Below, in pieces: positions 43,060 through 51,833 of a DNA stretch of 64,000 nucleotides (positions within the stretch are counted from its first letter, which is position 1; each line of letters starts with the position of its first letter). This DNA is from Microlunatus endophyticus (GTDB taxonomy: Bacteria; Actinomycetota; Actinomycetes; Propionibacteriales; Propionibacteriaceae), in NCBI RefSeq assembly GCF_014646195.1, contig NZ_BMMZ01000016.1:19511-83510 (forward strand), read 5' to 3'. The notes below the pieces were generated by a model. That model had not been told where the DNA came from, made no database searches, and worked only from the letters and a program-made list of their open reading frames with translations. Both the position numbers and the translations under genes were made by a program.

Positions 43060-43938
43060 ATGAGCAACAAGTTCGTGGTCGGTATCGACGGTTCGGCGAT
43101 CAGCCAACGTGCGGTCGAGTTCGCGGCTGACGAAGCGGCGCTGCACGACGGCGAGCTGGAGATCGTCTATGCGGTCGAGTTGCCGACCGATGTCGACTTC
43201 TACGGCATGACCATCGCCGGCCCGCAGATCGAGGTGCTGCAGCACTACGGCGACGAACTGCTCACCGCGGCGGCCGCCAAGGTCAAGGACAGCCACCCGG
43301 ACCTGCCCACCACGACCAAGTCCGTGATCGGCAACCCGACCTGGGTGCTGATCAGTGCCTCCGAGGACGCCGCCGCGATCATCGTCGGCAGCCGCGGCCT
43401 CGGTGCGGTCAAGGGTGCCTTCCTGGGCTCGGTCAGCAGCCGGTTGTCGACCGAGGCGTCCTGCCCGGTGTTCGTGATCAGCGAGCACGAGGAGCGCCCG
43501 ACCGGTGGTCCGATCGTGGTCGGTGTCGACGATTCCGAGTTCGGCACCGCGGCCCTGGCGTTCGCCCTCGCCCAGGCCGCGGCCCGCAAGACGTCGGTCC
43601 GTGCGGTCAGTGCATACCGGGCGCCGGCCCTGGCCGCCCCGGTCGAGCCGGAACTGCTGGTCGCGCTGCAGACCTCCGAGGCCCAGGAGGCCGAACGCGT
43701 CCTGACCACCGCACTCGAGCGGGCCGTGACCGAGGAGACCAAGAACGTCGAGGTCGAGAAGGTCGCGGTCGAGGATTCGCCCGCCAATGCGATCATCGAG
43801 CAGTCCAAGGATGCCCAACTGATCGTTGTGGGCTCGCACGGCAAGGGCTTCATCAAGCGGCTGTTCCTCGGCTCGGTGAGCCGCCAGGTCCTCTCCGACG
43901 CCGACCGCCCGGTCGTGGTCGTCGATCTCCCGCACTGA
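43060..43938 (+). CDS. Universal stress protein with two Usp domains
   Basis: A 292-residue tandem UspA protein. Domain 1 (about 3-145) starts VVGIDGSAISQRAVEFA and ends with GSRGLGAVKGAFLGSVSSRL; domain 2 (about 150-290) starts VVGVDDSEFGTAALAFAL and ends with GSHGKGFIKRLFLGSVSRQV. Both contain the G-x2-G-x9-G-S/T ATP-binding motif, so ATP-bound form is expected. ATG 43060 has GGGAG 5 bases upstream. Such proteins accumulate in hypoxia, starvation or antibiotic stress in actinobacteria; no dedicated regulatory site was seen. A short hairpin GAGGT-ACCTC follows the stop. Confidence 0.92.
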   Translation: MSNKFVVGIDGSAISQRAVEFAADEAALHDGELEIVYAVELPTDVDFYGMTIAGPQIEVLQHYGDELLTAAAAKVKDSHPDLPTTTKSVIGNPTWVLISASEDAAAIIVGSRGLGAVKGAFLGSVSSRLSTEASCPVFVISEHEERPTGGPIVVGVDDSEFGTAALAFALAQAAARKTSVRAVSAYRAPALAAPVEPELLVALQTSEAQEAERVLTTALERAVTEETKNVEVEKVAVEDSPANAIIEQSKDAQLIVVGSHGKGFIKRLFLGSVSRQVLSDADRPVVVVDLPH

Positions 43939-44080
43939 GGTGCACTGACCTCTGGCACTCTTCCGGCGTCTCGCTGCGGGTTGGGCCCTTCGGCACCACC
44001 GCCGGCATCACGCGCTGGCGCAAGATCACTCGGATCGATTCCACCGCCGATCGATCGACCACTGTCCCGAGGCCGCCCGG

Positions 44081-44106
44081 GAGTCGTTACGGTGAGTCGT
44101 TACGGT
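44081..44106. repeat. 13-bp tandem duplication at the start of the methyltransferase gene
   Basis: GAGTCGTTACGGT is repeated exactly (44081-44093 and 44094-44106). Each copy creates a GTG, but the first is out of frame; the gene starts in the second. Confidence 0.9.
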
Positions 44107-45640
44107 GACTGTCGTGCTCAGTGACGATGATCTTGCCCGGCTCCGCGACCGGTTCCGCGACGCGGACTACACCGTCGACCGGATCCTGGAACTCGTCGGC
44201 AGTTCGGCGCATGCCGCGCTCGGGCGCAACAACACCACACCGGCACTCCGGGCGCTGCGGGGCGTCGACGACCCCGCAGCCACCCTGGCCCGACTCTGGC
44301 CGCTGCAGTCGACGGTCGGCACCGACGAACTCGACCGGGCCCTGCCCGGACTGACTGGTCCGCTGCTGGCTGCCGGGATCCTGGAGGCCGACCAGGACCG
44401 GGTCCGCGCCCGGATCGACCTGCGGCCGTACGCCAGTGACGAGGCCCTTCGACAGGCTCAGGGCTCGGGCGCGGCTCAGGACTCGGGGAACTACTGGATC
44501 TTCTCCGATCTGACGCCCGGGCTGGACGGGCCGATGACACCGGTCGCGCCGGATTTCGTCCTGGGTGTCTCGCCGGCCTCGATGACGCTGGCCGAGTTGA
44601 CCATCCGCCGCCCGGTCAGCTCCGCGCTGGACCTGGGCACCGGGTGCGGGGTGCAGAGCCTGCATCTGGCCCGGCACGCTCAACGGGTCGTTGCGACCGA
44701 CATCAACACCCGGGCACTGGCGCTGGCCCGGGCCTCGATGGGGCTCAACGGGATCGAAACGGTCGAGATCCGCGAGGGCAGTCTGTACGAGCCGGTGGGC
44801 GAGGAGGCGTACGACCTGATCGTCACCAATCCGCCGTACGTGATGTCGCCGCCGGGCAGTGCCGACCTCCGGCTCACCTACCGCGAGGCGGGGCTGGTCG
44901 CCGACGACCTGGTCCGCCAGGTCGTGGTCGACGGGGCGCGCCACCTCAATCCGGGCGGCACGCTGCAGGTGCTCGGCAACTGGGCCCAGCTCCGTGGCCA
45001 GGACTGGCAGGACCGGCTCGCCGAGTGGGTCCGGACGACCGGCTGCGATGCGCACATCCTGCGCCGCGAGACTCTGGACGCCTTCGAATACATCGAGATC
45101 TGGCTGGCCGACGCCGGACTGGTCGGTGATCCGGGCTACCGGGAGGCGTACGAGACGTGGTGCGACTACTTCGACCAGCTCGGCATCGAGTCGGTCGGGA
45201 TGGGCTGGTTCAGTGTCACCAAGGCCGGTCGTGTGACGCCCGCGGTCACCATCGAGGACTGGCCGCACCCGGTCGAACAGCCGATCGGCGCAGCCTGGGC
45301 CGCGCGCATCGACGCGGTCGATCTGAATACCCGGCTGTCGGATGCGGAGGTGCTCGCGACCCGCTGGAAGCTGGCACCCGACGTCAGCCAGGAGACCGTC
45401 GGCCGGCCGGGAGCTGAGGATCCTGAGGCGATCGTCTTCCGTCAGCAACGGGGTCTCCGGCGGGCCGTCCGCGTCGACACCGCGCTGGCGGGAGTGCTCG
45501 GCGCCTGCGACGGTGACCTCACTCTGCAGCAGATCGTTGTCGCGGTCGCCGGGATCCTGGAAGTCGACGCGGACCGGCTCGCTGCTGAGACACTCGACGG
45601 CGTCAGGCCGTTGATCGTGGACAATCTCTTGACGACATAG
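44105..45640 (+). CDS. NPPY-type class I methyltransferase (PrmC/HemK-like core)
   Basis: A 511-residue protein with an N-terminal helical domain (to about 140), a SAM-binding Rossmann domain with ALDLGTGCGVQSL (D176-G182), VVATDINTRALALA, and VTNPPYVMS (N242-Y245), the motif of N6-adenine or glutamine methyltransferases, followed by a C-terminal 170-residue domain of unknown function. Proteins with this order of domains are typical neighbours of topA in actinobacteria. The target (RNA, DNA or protein) is unknown. Residues 114-120 (ALRQAQG) are encoded by a dispersed repeat inserted in a variable linker without breaking frame. Start GTG at 44105. Confidence 0.82.
   Translation: MTVVLSDDDLARLRDRFRDADYTVDRILELVGSSAHAALGRNNTTPALRALRGVDDPAATLARLWPLQSTVGTDELDRALPGLTGPLLAAGILEADQDRVRARIDLRPYASDEALRQAQGSGAAQDSGNYWIFSDLTPGLDGPMTPVAPDFVLGVSPASMTLAELTIRRPVSSALDLGTGCGVQSLHLARHAQRVVATDINTRALALARASMGLNGIETVEIREGSLYEPVGEEAYDLIVTNPPYVMSPPGSADLRLTYREAGLVADDLVRQVVVDGARHLNPGGTLQVLGNWAQLRGQDWQDRLAEWVRTTGCDAHILRRETLDAFEYIEIWLADAGLVGDPGYREAYETWCDYFDQLGIESVGMGWFSVTKAGRVTPAVTIEDWPHPVEQPIGAAWAARIDAVDLNTRLSDAEVLATRWKLAPDVSQETVGRPGAEDPEAIVFRQQRGLRRAVRVDTALAGVLGACDGDLTLQQIVVAVAGILEVDADRLAAETLDGVRPLIVDNLLTT
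44445..44463. repeat. Intragenic dispersed repeat CCCTTCGACAGGCTCAGGG
   Basis: This sequence is the well-known high-copy motif of many actinobacterial genomes that yields LRQAQG in one direction and ALSLSKG in the other. The following bases (GCTCGGGC, GGCTCAGGACTCGGG) look like decayed partial copies. Confidence 0.7.
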
Positions 45641-45850
45641 AGTTGCCGCAGCAGAGTTGCCCAGCGCCGGGCCGCGCAGATCTCCAGGGATTTGACAACG
45701 CCCCTATATATAGACACGTCCGGACTTGTGCCACGAGACGGTGCGCCGCAGAGCGTGCCGGAGGTGACGGACTCGGATGGCGCACGGGTGTGACAGATGT
45801 AGTAGTTGACTGCGCAACTTGTAGGCAGCACGCAGTGGGAGAGGGCAGGA
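45641..45850. other. 210-base gap upstream of topA
   Basis: It contains TTGACA (45692-45697) and the AT-only-core palindrome CTATATATAG (45704-45713), striking in this GC-rich background, but their spacing does not make a standard promoter. The topA promoter is presumably here. No gene or RNA is recognisable. Confidence 0.4.
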
Positions 45851-48571
45851 GTGGCAAGCAACGGTTCCGGGCACCGCTTGGTGATCGTCGAGTCGCCGAC
45901 CAAGGTGAAGACGATCGCCGGGTATCTCGGCGACGGTTTCGTCGTCGAGTCCTCGCGCGGTCACGTCCGGGACCTGCCGACCGGCGCATCCGAGGTCCCC
46001 GCCAAGTACAAGGGCGAGAAGTGGGCCCGGACCGGAATCAACGTCGACAACGGCTTCCAGCCGATCTACGTCGTGTCCCCGGACAAGCGGACGACGATCA
46101 AGCAGTTGAAGCAGGCGCTGGCCGGCGCGGACGAGTTGCTGCTGGCCACTGACGACGACCGTGAGGGCGAGGCGATCGCCTGGCACCTGCTCGAGGAGCT
46201 CAAGCCCACGGTGCCGGTTCGTCGGATGGTCTTCCACGAGATCACCCGCAACGCGATCAACGAGGCGCTGCAGAATCCGCGTGACCTGGACACCGACAAG
46301 GTCGACGCCCAGGAGACCCGCCGGATCCTGGACCGGTTGTACGGCTACGAGGTGTCGCCGGTGCTGTGGCGCAAGGTCATGCCCCGCCTGTCCGCCGGTC
46401 GGGTGCAATCGGTCGCCACCCGGCTGGTGGTCGACCGCGAGCGGGAGCGGATCGCTTTCCGCAGCGCCGGCTACTGGGATCTGGACGCAACGCTGGATGC
46501 CGGTGCACCGGCTGATCCGCCGCTCTTCCCGGCCCGGTTGACCCATGTCGGTGCCGCCCGGGTCGCGCAGGGCCGCGACTTCGACGACCGAGGCAATCTC
46601 AAGCAGGGTAATGATCAACTGCTGCACCTGGACCAGGCCGCTGCCGAAGAGCTGGCGGCCCGGATGCGGGTTGCGCAGTTCTCGGTCACCAGCGTCGAGT
46701 CCCGTCCCTACCGGCGCAGCCCGTATCCGCCGTTCCGCACGACGACGATGCAGCAGGAGGCCGGCCGCAAGCTGGGTTTCACCGCGCAGCGGACGATGTC
46801 GGTCGCCCAGGATCTCTATGAGGGCGGCTACATCACCTATATGCGTACGGATTCGATCACCTTGTCCGCGTCGGCGATCTCGGCCGCCCGTGACCAGGTG
46901 CAGCGGCTCTTCGGTGACAGCTACCTGCCCGAGAAAGCCCGGGTGTACGCGAGCAAGGTGAAGGGTGCCCAGGAGGCGCACGAGGCGATCCGGCCGTCCG
47001 GCGAAAGCTTCCGGACGCCGGCCCAGACCGGCCTGACCGGTGATCAGTTCCGGCTCTACGACATGATCTGGAAGCGTACGGTCGCCTCCCAGATGCGTGA
47101 CGCCGAGGGCAACACGGTCACGGTGCGGATCAACGCCCATCCTGAGCAGGGTGAGGATGCGACCTTCGTCGCCTCCGGTCGGACGATCACCTTCCACGGT
47201 TTCCTCAAGGCTTACGTGGAATCCCGCGACGATGCGGATGCGGCCACCGATGATCAACAGACTCGGCTGCCGAATCTGACCCAGGGTCAGTCGCTGCGCC
47301 CGGAGGAGATCACCGCCTCCGGCCACGAGACCAAGCCGCCGGCGCGCTACACCGAGCCGTCGCTGGTCGCCAAGCTGGAAGAGCTCAACATCGGCCGGCC
47401 GTCGACCTACGCGACGATCATCCGTACGATCACCAGCCGCGACTATGTCTTCAAGAAGGGCTCCGCGCTGGTCCCGACCTGGCTCGCCTTCGCGGTGACG
47501 ACCCTGCTGGAGCAGCATTTCCCGCATCTGGTCGACTACCAGTTCACCGCCGAGATGGAGGAGGACCTGGACAAGATCGCCGATGGTGATCTCGAGCGTC
47601 TCTCGGTGCTCAACGAGTTCTACTACGGCGAGGGTGATCAGGAGGGCCTGCACAAGCTGGTCAACGAGCTCGGCGACATCGACGCCCGCGCACTGTCGAC
47701 CTTCCCGATCGGCGATCTGGATTCGAATGTGGTGGCCCGGGTCGGCCGCTACGGCACCTACGTTGAGGACGGCGAGGGCCACCGGGCATCGGTTCCTGAT
47801 GATCTTGCTCCGGACGAGTTGACCCTCGAGGTCGCCAAGGAGCTGCTGAGCAAGCCGATGGGGGAGGAGCGTGAGCTCGGCACCGATCCCGAGACCGGCA
47901 CCATGATCGTTGCGAAGAATGGCCGCTTCGGTCCCTATGTCACCGAGGTGCTGGACGAAGAGGCGCCGAAGGGTGCGAAACCGCGGACCGGTTCGCTCTT
48001 CAAGTCGATGAGTGTCGACACGGTGACGCTGGACCAGGCGCTGCAGCTGATGAGCCTGCCGCGGGTCGTCGGGGTCGGCGAGGACGGGGTCGAGATCACC
48101 GCCCAGAACGGCCGGTATGGCCCGTATCTGAAGAAGGGCACGGATTCCCGGTCGCTGGCAAGCGAGGAACAGATCTTCGAGATCACCCTGGACGAGGCCG
48201 AGAAGATCTACGCCCAGCCCAAACAGCGTGGCCGCGCCGCCGCCAAGCCACCGTTGAAGGAACTGGGCAACGACCCGGTCAGCGGCAAGCCGATGGTGAT
48301 CAAGGACGGCCGGTTCGGCGCCTACGTCACCGACGGGGAGTACAACGCGACCCTGCGCCGCGACGACGAGATCGAAACGATCACCGCCGAACGGGCCGCG
48401 GAGTTGCTGGCGGAGAAGCGTGCCAAGGGTCCGGCGCCGGCCAAGCGGTCGGGCCGGAAGACTGCGGCCAAGAAGACCACAGCCAAGAAAACGACAGCTA
48501 AGAAAACCACGGCGAAGAAGAGCACCGCCAAGAAGGCGCCGGCCAAGAAGGCGACGGCCACGGAAGCGTGA
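45851..48571 (+). CDS. topA: DNA topoisomerase I
   Basis: Relaxes negative supercoils through a 5'-phosphotyrosine intermediate. The 906-residue protein has the Toprim domain (RLVIVESPTKVKTI; ATDDDREGEAIAWH), the active-site segment YITYMRTDS with Tyr330, and in place of zinc fingers three or more actinobacterial C-terminal repeats (GRYGTYVEDGEG, GRFGPYVTEV, GRYGPYLKKG, GRFGAYVTDG). It ends in a Lys/Ala/Thr-rich tail (repeated AKKTT) that binds DNA and aids processivity in mycobacteria and streptomycetes. GTG 45851 follows GAGAGGGCAGGA. The CYTH/CHAD-like gene overlaps its stop. Confidence 0.96.
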   Translation: MASNGSGHRLVIVESPTKVKTIAGYLGDGFVVESSRGHVRDLPTGASEVPAKYKGEKWARTGINVDNGFQPIYVVSPDKRTTIKQLKQALAGADELLLATDDDREGEAIAWHLLEELKPTVPVRRMVFHEITRNAINEALQNPRDLDTDKVDAQETRRILDRLYGYEVSPVLWRKVMPRLSAGRVQSVATRLVVDRERERIAFRSAGYWDLDATLDAGAPADPPLFPARLTHVGAARVAQGRDFDDRGNLKQGNDQLLHLDQAAAEELAARMRVAQFSVTSVESRPYRRSPYPPFRTTTMQQEAGRKLGFTAQRTMSVAQDLYEGGYITYMRTDSITLSASAISAARDQVQRLFGDSYLPEKARVYASKVKGAQEAHEAIRPSGESFRTPAQTGLTGDQFRLYDMIWKRTVASQMRDAEGNTVTVRINAHPEQGEDATFVASGRTITFHGFLKAYVESRDDADAATDDQQTRLPNLTQGQSLRPEEITASGHETKPPARYTEPSLVAKLEELNIGRPSTYATIIRTITSRDYVFKKGSALVPTWLAFAVTTLLEQHFPHLVDYQFTAEMEEDLDKIADGDLERLSVLNEFYYGEGDQEGLHKLVNELGDIDARALSTFPIGDLDSNVVARVGRYGTYVEDGEGHRASVPDDLAPDELTLEVAKELLSKPMGEERELGTDPETGTMIVAKNGRFGPYVTEVLDEEAPKGAKPRTGSLFKSMSVDTVTLDQALQLMSLPRVVGVGEDGVEITAQNGRYGPYLKKGTDSRSLASEEQIFEITLDEAEKIYAQPKQRGRAAAKPPLKELGNDPVSGKPMVIKDGRFGAYVTDGEYNATLRRDDEIETITAERAAELLAEKRAKGPAPAKRSGRKTAAKKTTAKKTTAKKTTAKKSTAKKAPAKKATATEA

Positions 48572-49974
48572 CCAAGTCAGGTCCGGCCGGAGAGCCGCTG
48601 CTCTTCGATCTCCCGTTCACGGCTGTTCCCGCCCGGCTGGACAATGCCGACCTCGGCCTGGCCCGGGTCGTGGCGCTGGCCGGCCGGGACACCACGTACG
48701 CAGCCGAGGTGACATTGCTGGACGTCGCCGATCATCGGATGATCCGTTCCGGGCTGGAGTTGGCGCACCGGGTGATCGACGGCCGTGGCGACTGGTGCCT
48801 GCGCGCGCCGGAGTGGCAGCCGTTGCTGCCCGCCGAGCGGGTTGAGCCGTTCGCAGTCGGTGACCTTCCCGACGACATCGCCGACATCGTGCTGCCCTTC
48901 CGCCGGCGGGGCGCACTCGGGCCGGTGGCGGCGATCAGCATCGAGCGGCAGACCTTCGAATTCCGCGCCGCCGACGGCGACCAACCGTTGTGCTACCTGC
49001 AGGACGACCGGGTGACGATCCGGCGTGGCGGTGTGACCACCGCCCGCTATCGCGAGATCACCATCGACCCAGCCGGCAGCTTCACGGCCGAGCAGGAGAT
49101 CTGGCTGGTCAGCGCGATGGTCGCCGCCGGCGGCACCCAGATCGAAGGGTTCCCGGCCCTGGCGACGCGGCTCGGGACCCCGGCGACGGGACCAACCGAC
49201 TACCCGTATCCGCGGCCGGTCGACGAGAAGTCGAGCTTCGAGACCTTTGTCGAGGCGGTGCTGGCCGGAAGGTTGCTGGAGTTGATCACCGCCGACCTCT
49301 CCGCCCGGGGCGATGAGCCGGAGGCCGGCGAACTGTTGCAGTCGGTCGTGTCCGGCCTGCGCGGTGACCTGAACGGGCTTGCGTCGGCACTCGACCCGGA
49401 CTGGTTGGCCGAGATCGACGAAGAACTCGGCTGGCTGGTCTCGGCGCTGGAGGGCACCAGCAACGAGGGCGATCGGGTGCGTTCTGTGCTGCGCCGGGAG
49501 CGCTACCTGCGGCTGTTGGAGTTGCTGGTCAGCGCCGTACGCGCTCCCCGCGTCGAGGCGGAAGCGCTGGACCTGCCGGCAGCGGAGACGTTGGCCGGCC
49601 TGCTCGCCGACGCGGTCGCCAAGTTGATCAAGGAGGCCGACCGGCTCGGTCCGCGGTCGCGGACCGAGGACTGGTCGGTCGCAGCCCTCAGCGCCGAGGA
49701 GGTCGCCCGGATCGACGGGCTGGCCCGGATGGTCGTGGCCAAGCGGGACCGTCGGGCCGCCCGTCGGCTGCGGCGCCCGATCGAACTGCTGATCGAGGCC
49801 AGGGCTCAGGCGGAGCAGGGCGACGATGCCCAGCGGCAGGCCCGATTCTCCACTCCGGCCGATGCGTTCGAGCTGGGGCGTGCTTACCAGCGGCACAAGC
49901 AACGACAGGCCGAGGCCCGGGATGCGTTCCTGGACGCCTGGCGGAAGGCCGCCCGGGCCGGGAAGCGGTCATGA
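48568..49974 (+). CDS. CYTH/CHAD-like protein lacking the CHAD histidines
   Basis: A 468-residue protein between topA and tmk. The first about 210 residues resemble a CYTH fold (EVTLLDVADHRMIRSGLELA, then REITIDPAG), and the remainder (from about 220) is all-helical with the repeat organisation of CHAD domains: ELLQSVVSGLRGDLNGLA and DEELGWLVSALEGTSNEGDRVRSVL. In true CHAD domains the first segment reads like VHQLRVATRRLR; here the conserved His and most Arg are replaced, so polyphosphate binding is doubtful. The GTG start overlaps the topA stop (GTGA). The assignment is by layout and motif positions; treat as tentative. No catalytic residues typical of CYTH triphosphatases (ExExK) are seen. 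Confidence 0.55.
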   Translation: MTKSGPAGEPLLFDLPFTAVPARLDNADLGLARVVALAGRDTTYAAEVTLLDVADHRMIRSGLELAHRVIDGRGDWCLRAPEWQPLLPAERVEPFAVGDLPDDIADIVLPFRRRGALGPVAAISIERQTFEFRAADGDQPLCYLQDDRVTIRRGGVTTARYREITIDPAGSFTAEQEIWLVSAMVAAGGTQIEGFPALATRLGTPATGPTDYPYPRPVDEKSSFETFVEAVLAGRLLELITADLSARGDEPEAGELLQSVVSGLRGDLNGLASALDPDWLAEIDEELGWLVSALEGTSNEGDRVRSVLRRERYLRLLELLVSAVRAPRVEAEALDLPAAETLAGLLADAVAKLIKEADRLGPRSRTEDWSVAALSAEEVARIDGLARMVVAKRDRRAARRLRRPIELLIEARAQAEQGDDAQRQARFSTPADAFELGRAYQRHKQRQAEARDAFLDAWRKAARAGKRS

Positions 49975-49987
49975 GCGGACCAGCATC

Positions 49988-50605
49988 GTGAGCAGGGGAC
50001 TGTTCGTGGTCTTCGAGGGCGGCGAGGGGGCCGGGAAGTCGACCCAGGTCGGGCTGCTCTGTGACTGGCTGGCCGAGACCGGGCGCCCGCATCTGCGGAC
50101 CTTCGAACCCGGCGATACCGCGGTCGGCCGGCAGATCCGCGGCATCGTGCTCGATCCGGCGACCGGGGACCTCGCGCCCAAGGCCGAGTCGCTGTTGTAT
50201 GCGGCGGACAAGGCCCACCACCTGCAGACGGTGGTCCGTCCGGCGCTGGCCCGCGGCGAGGTCGTGGTCTGCGACCGTTACGTCGATTCGATGTTGGCCT
50301 ACCAGGGTGCCGGCCGGGTGCTCGACCTGGCCGAGGTGGAACACATTGCCCGGTGGGCCACCGACGACCTGCGGCCTGACCTGACCGTGTTGCTGGACGG
50401 TGACCCGACCGAGCTGATGGGCGGGATCGACGTCCGGGACCGGATCGAGGCCGCGGGCGACGACTTCCACAGGACCGTACGGGACCACTTCCGCGAGCTG
50501 GCCGGACGCGATCCGGAGCGGTACCTGGTGTTGCCGGCCCGAGACTCCCGCGACGCGGTCGCTGCCGCGGTCCGCACCAGGGTCGCCGGTCTCCTCGACT
50601 CCTGA
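49988..50605 (+). CDS. tmk: Thymidylate kinase
   Basis: Phosphorylates dTMP to dTDP for DNA synthesis. The 205-residue protein starts with the P-loop FEGGEGAGKST (9-19), has the DR(Y) motif VCDRYVDSMLAYQG binding dTMP and a LID region (DVRDRIEAAGDDFHRTVRD). The normal EPG motif appears as FEPGDTAVGRQIRGIVLD. GTG at 49988 gives a standard length. In most actinobacteria and firmicutes holB follows closely; here the next 6.5 kb are unrelated genes. Confidence 0.95.
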   Translation: MSRGLFVVFEGGEGAGKSTQVGLLCDWLAETGRPHLRTFEPGDTAVGRQIRGIVLDPATGDLAPKAESLLYAADKAHHLQTVVRPALARGEVVVCDRYVDSMLAYQGAGRVLDLAEVEHIARWATDDLRPDLTVLLDGDPTELMGGIDVRDRIEAAGDDFHRTVRDHFRELAGRDPERYLVLPARDSRDAVAAAVRTRVAGLLDS

Positions 50606-50660
50606 CCTGCTGCCCACAACGTGATCATCAGGGGGTAGCCGACGCGTACCGTCATGAGAT

Positions 50661-50679
50661 TTAGGTTAGCCTTCCCTAA
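50661..50679. promoter_or_regulatory. Iron box (DtxR/IdeR-type operator) immediately before the CopD gene
   Basis: TTAGGTTAGCCTTCCCTAA matches the actinobacterial iron-box consensus TTAGGTTAGSCTAACCTAA at 17 of 19 positions, with both TTAGG/CCTAA-type ends intact. It ends one base before the ATG at 50681. Confidence 0.72.
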
Positions 50680-50680
50680 T

Positions 50681-51820
50681 ATGAACGCTTCTTCGGCTTC
50701 GCCGTACGTGCTTCCGGCGCTCCCGCGAATCCTGATCACGCTCTGTTACGACGCCGGGCTGCTGGCAGCCATCGGCCTGGCTGCGACCTATCTTTTCGTG
50801 CTGCGCCCGGGAGACGGGCGGGATCGTGCTGACAGCCTCGGGCTGCGGACCCGGATGCGGAGCGTGTTGTCGGTCGTCGGTGGCGTCCTGATCATCGCCA
50901 GCTATGCCGACCTCGCCGTCACGATCGCGCGCTCCGAAGATCACCCGAACTACCTCGGCGCCTTCTCGCCTGCGGTGATGTCACGATTCGTCACGGCCCC
51001 GGCCGACGACGGGGACTGGGTCAGCGCGGGCCTGCTGGCGCTGATCCAGTACGGGCTGTTGGTCGTGGCCGGTGCGGCGCTGCTGGCGTCGCGGTTCCGC
51101 CGGGTCCGCGGCCGCGGCGTCGCCGCCGGTCTGGTCCTCGCGCTCTTCGGTACGACCGTCTCGGCGCTGCCAACCACCGCCGACGCGCTGACCGGCGACG
51201 ATCTTGTCCAGACACTGTTGATCCAAGTGCACATCGTGACCGCCGGCGTCTGGGTCGGCGGCGTCTTCGGACTCGGACTGCTGGCCGTCCGGGACCGGCG
51301 ATCGGGTGGTGTCGCCCCGATCTGGTCGACGATCTGGAGCCGGTTCAGCCACGTCGCCGCGGTGTGTGTCGGCGGCGTGCTGATCTCCGGACTGTGGCTG
51401 ACCTGGAAGCACGTCGGATCGCCGGGGCAGTTCCTCAGCACACCATACGGGCGCTTCCTGGCGACCAAGATCACGTTGGTCTTGATCATGATCGTAGCCG
51501 GTGGCTACAACCAGCAGGTGTTGCTACCCAGGATCGCCCGGCTCGGCGCCCGCGGAGGTGCCGAGGTGGCGATCCGGCATCTCGGCAGGGTCGTCCGGAT
51601 CGAGGCCGTGATCGGCGGCCTGGTGATCATGGTCGTACCATTCCTGTCCGGGTCGGCGCGCAAGGAGGCCGCCGGCGCTCCGGCGAGTCCGATCGACGGG
51701 CGGCTGCTCGCGCTCGGCCTGTTGCTGATCGTATTGATCGCGTTCGGCCTGTGGTCGGCCGGCCGGTTCGCCAGGAGCTTCGCACGGGTCTCCGGACCGG
51801 TCGAGGAGAACCAAGCGTGA
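50681..51820 (+). CDS. CopD-domain membrane protein under iron control
   Basis: A 379-residue protein with eight to nine transmembrane helices. The C-terminal half matches CopD (HIVTAGVWVGGVFGLGLLAV; RFSHVAAVCVGGVLISGLWL; GRFLATKITLVLIMI), with His residues at helix ends that could bind metal or heme. CopD proteins are linked with copper import or cytochrome oxidase assembly. An iron box directly abuts the ATG; no separate ribosome site exists between them, so the transcript may be leaderless, or the ATG at 50654 (MRFRLAFPNMNAS) could be the start with the box inside the gene. Repression by iron-loaded DtxR/IdeR suggests induction under iron starvation. Confidence 0.82.
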   Translation: MNASSASPYVLPALPRILITLCYDAGLLAAIGLAATYLFVLRPGDGRDRADSLGLRTRMRSVLSVVGGVLIIASYADLAVTIARSEDHPNYLGAFSPAVMSRFVTAPADDGDWVSAGLLALIQYGLLVVAGAALLASRFRRVRGRGVAAGLVLALFGTTVSALPTTADALTGDDLVQTLLIQVHIVTAGVWVGGVFGLGLLAVRDRRSGGVAPIWSTIWSRFSHVAAVCVGGVLISGLWLTWKHVGSPGQFLSTPYGRFLATKITLVLIMIVAGGYNQQVLLPRIARLGARGGAEVAIRHLGRVVRIEAVIGGLVIMVVPFLSGSARKEAAGAPASPIDGRLLALGLLLIVLIAFGLWSAGRFARSFARVSGPVEENQA

Positions 51821-51833
51821 GACACCGGAGCTT

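Noticed and set aside
45692..45713. TTGACA plus TATATA as a strong topA promoter
   Set aside because: Spacing between the two elements is only about 7-13 bases, not the 16-18 needed for a sigma-A type promoter, so no promoter is called there.
45704..47782. Very long minus-strand open frame (692 codons) opposite topA
   Set aside because: Typical antisense shadow in high-GC DNA: the plus strand carries topA with all motifs, and the antisense product is Arg/Asp/Gly-rich with no family features. The same applies to 4764-6578, 23211-24998, 16290-19145 and 33584-36637.
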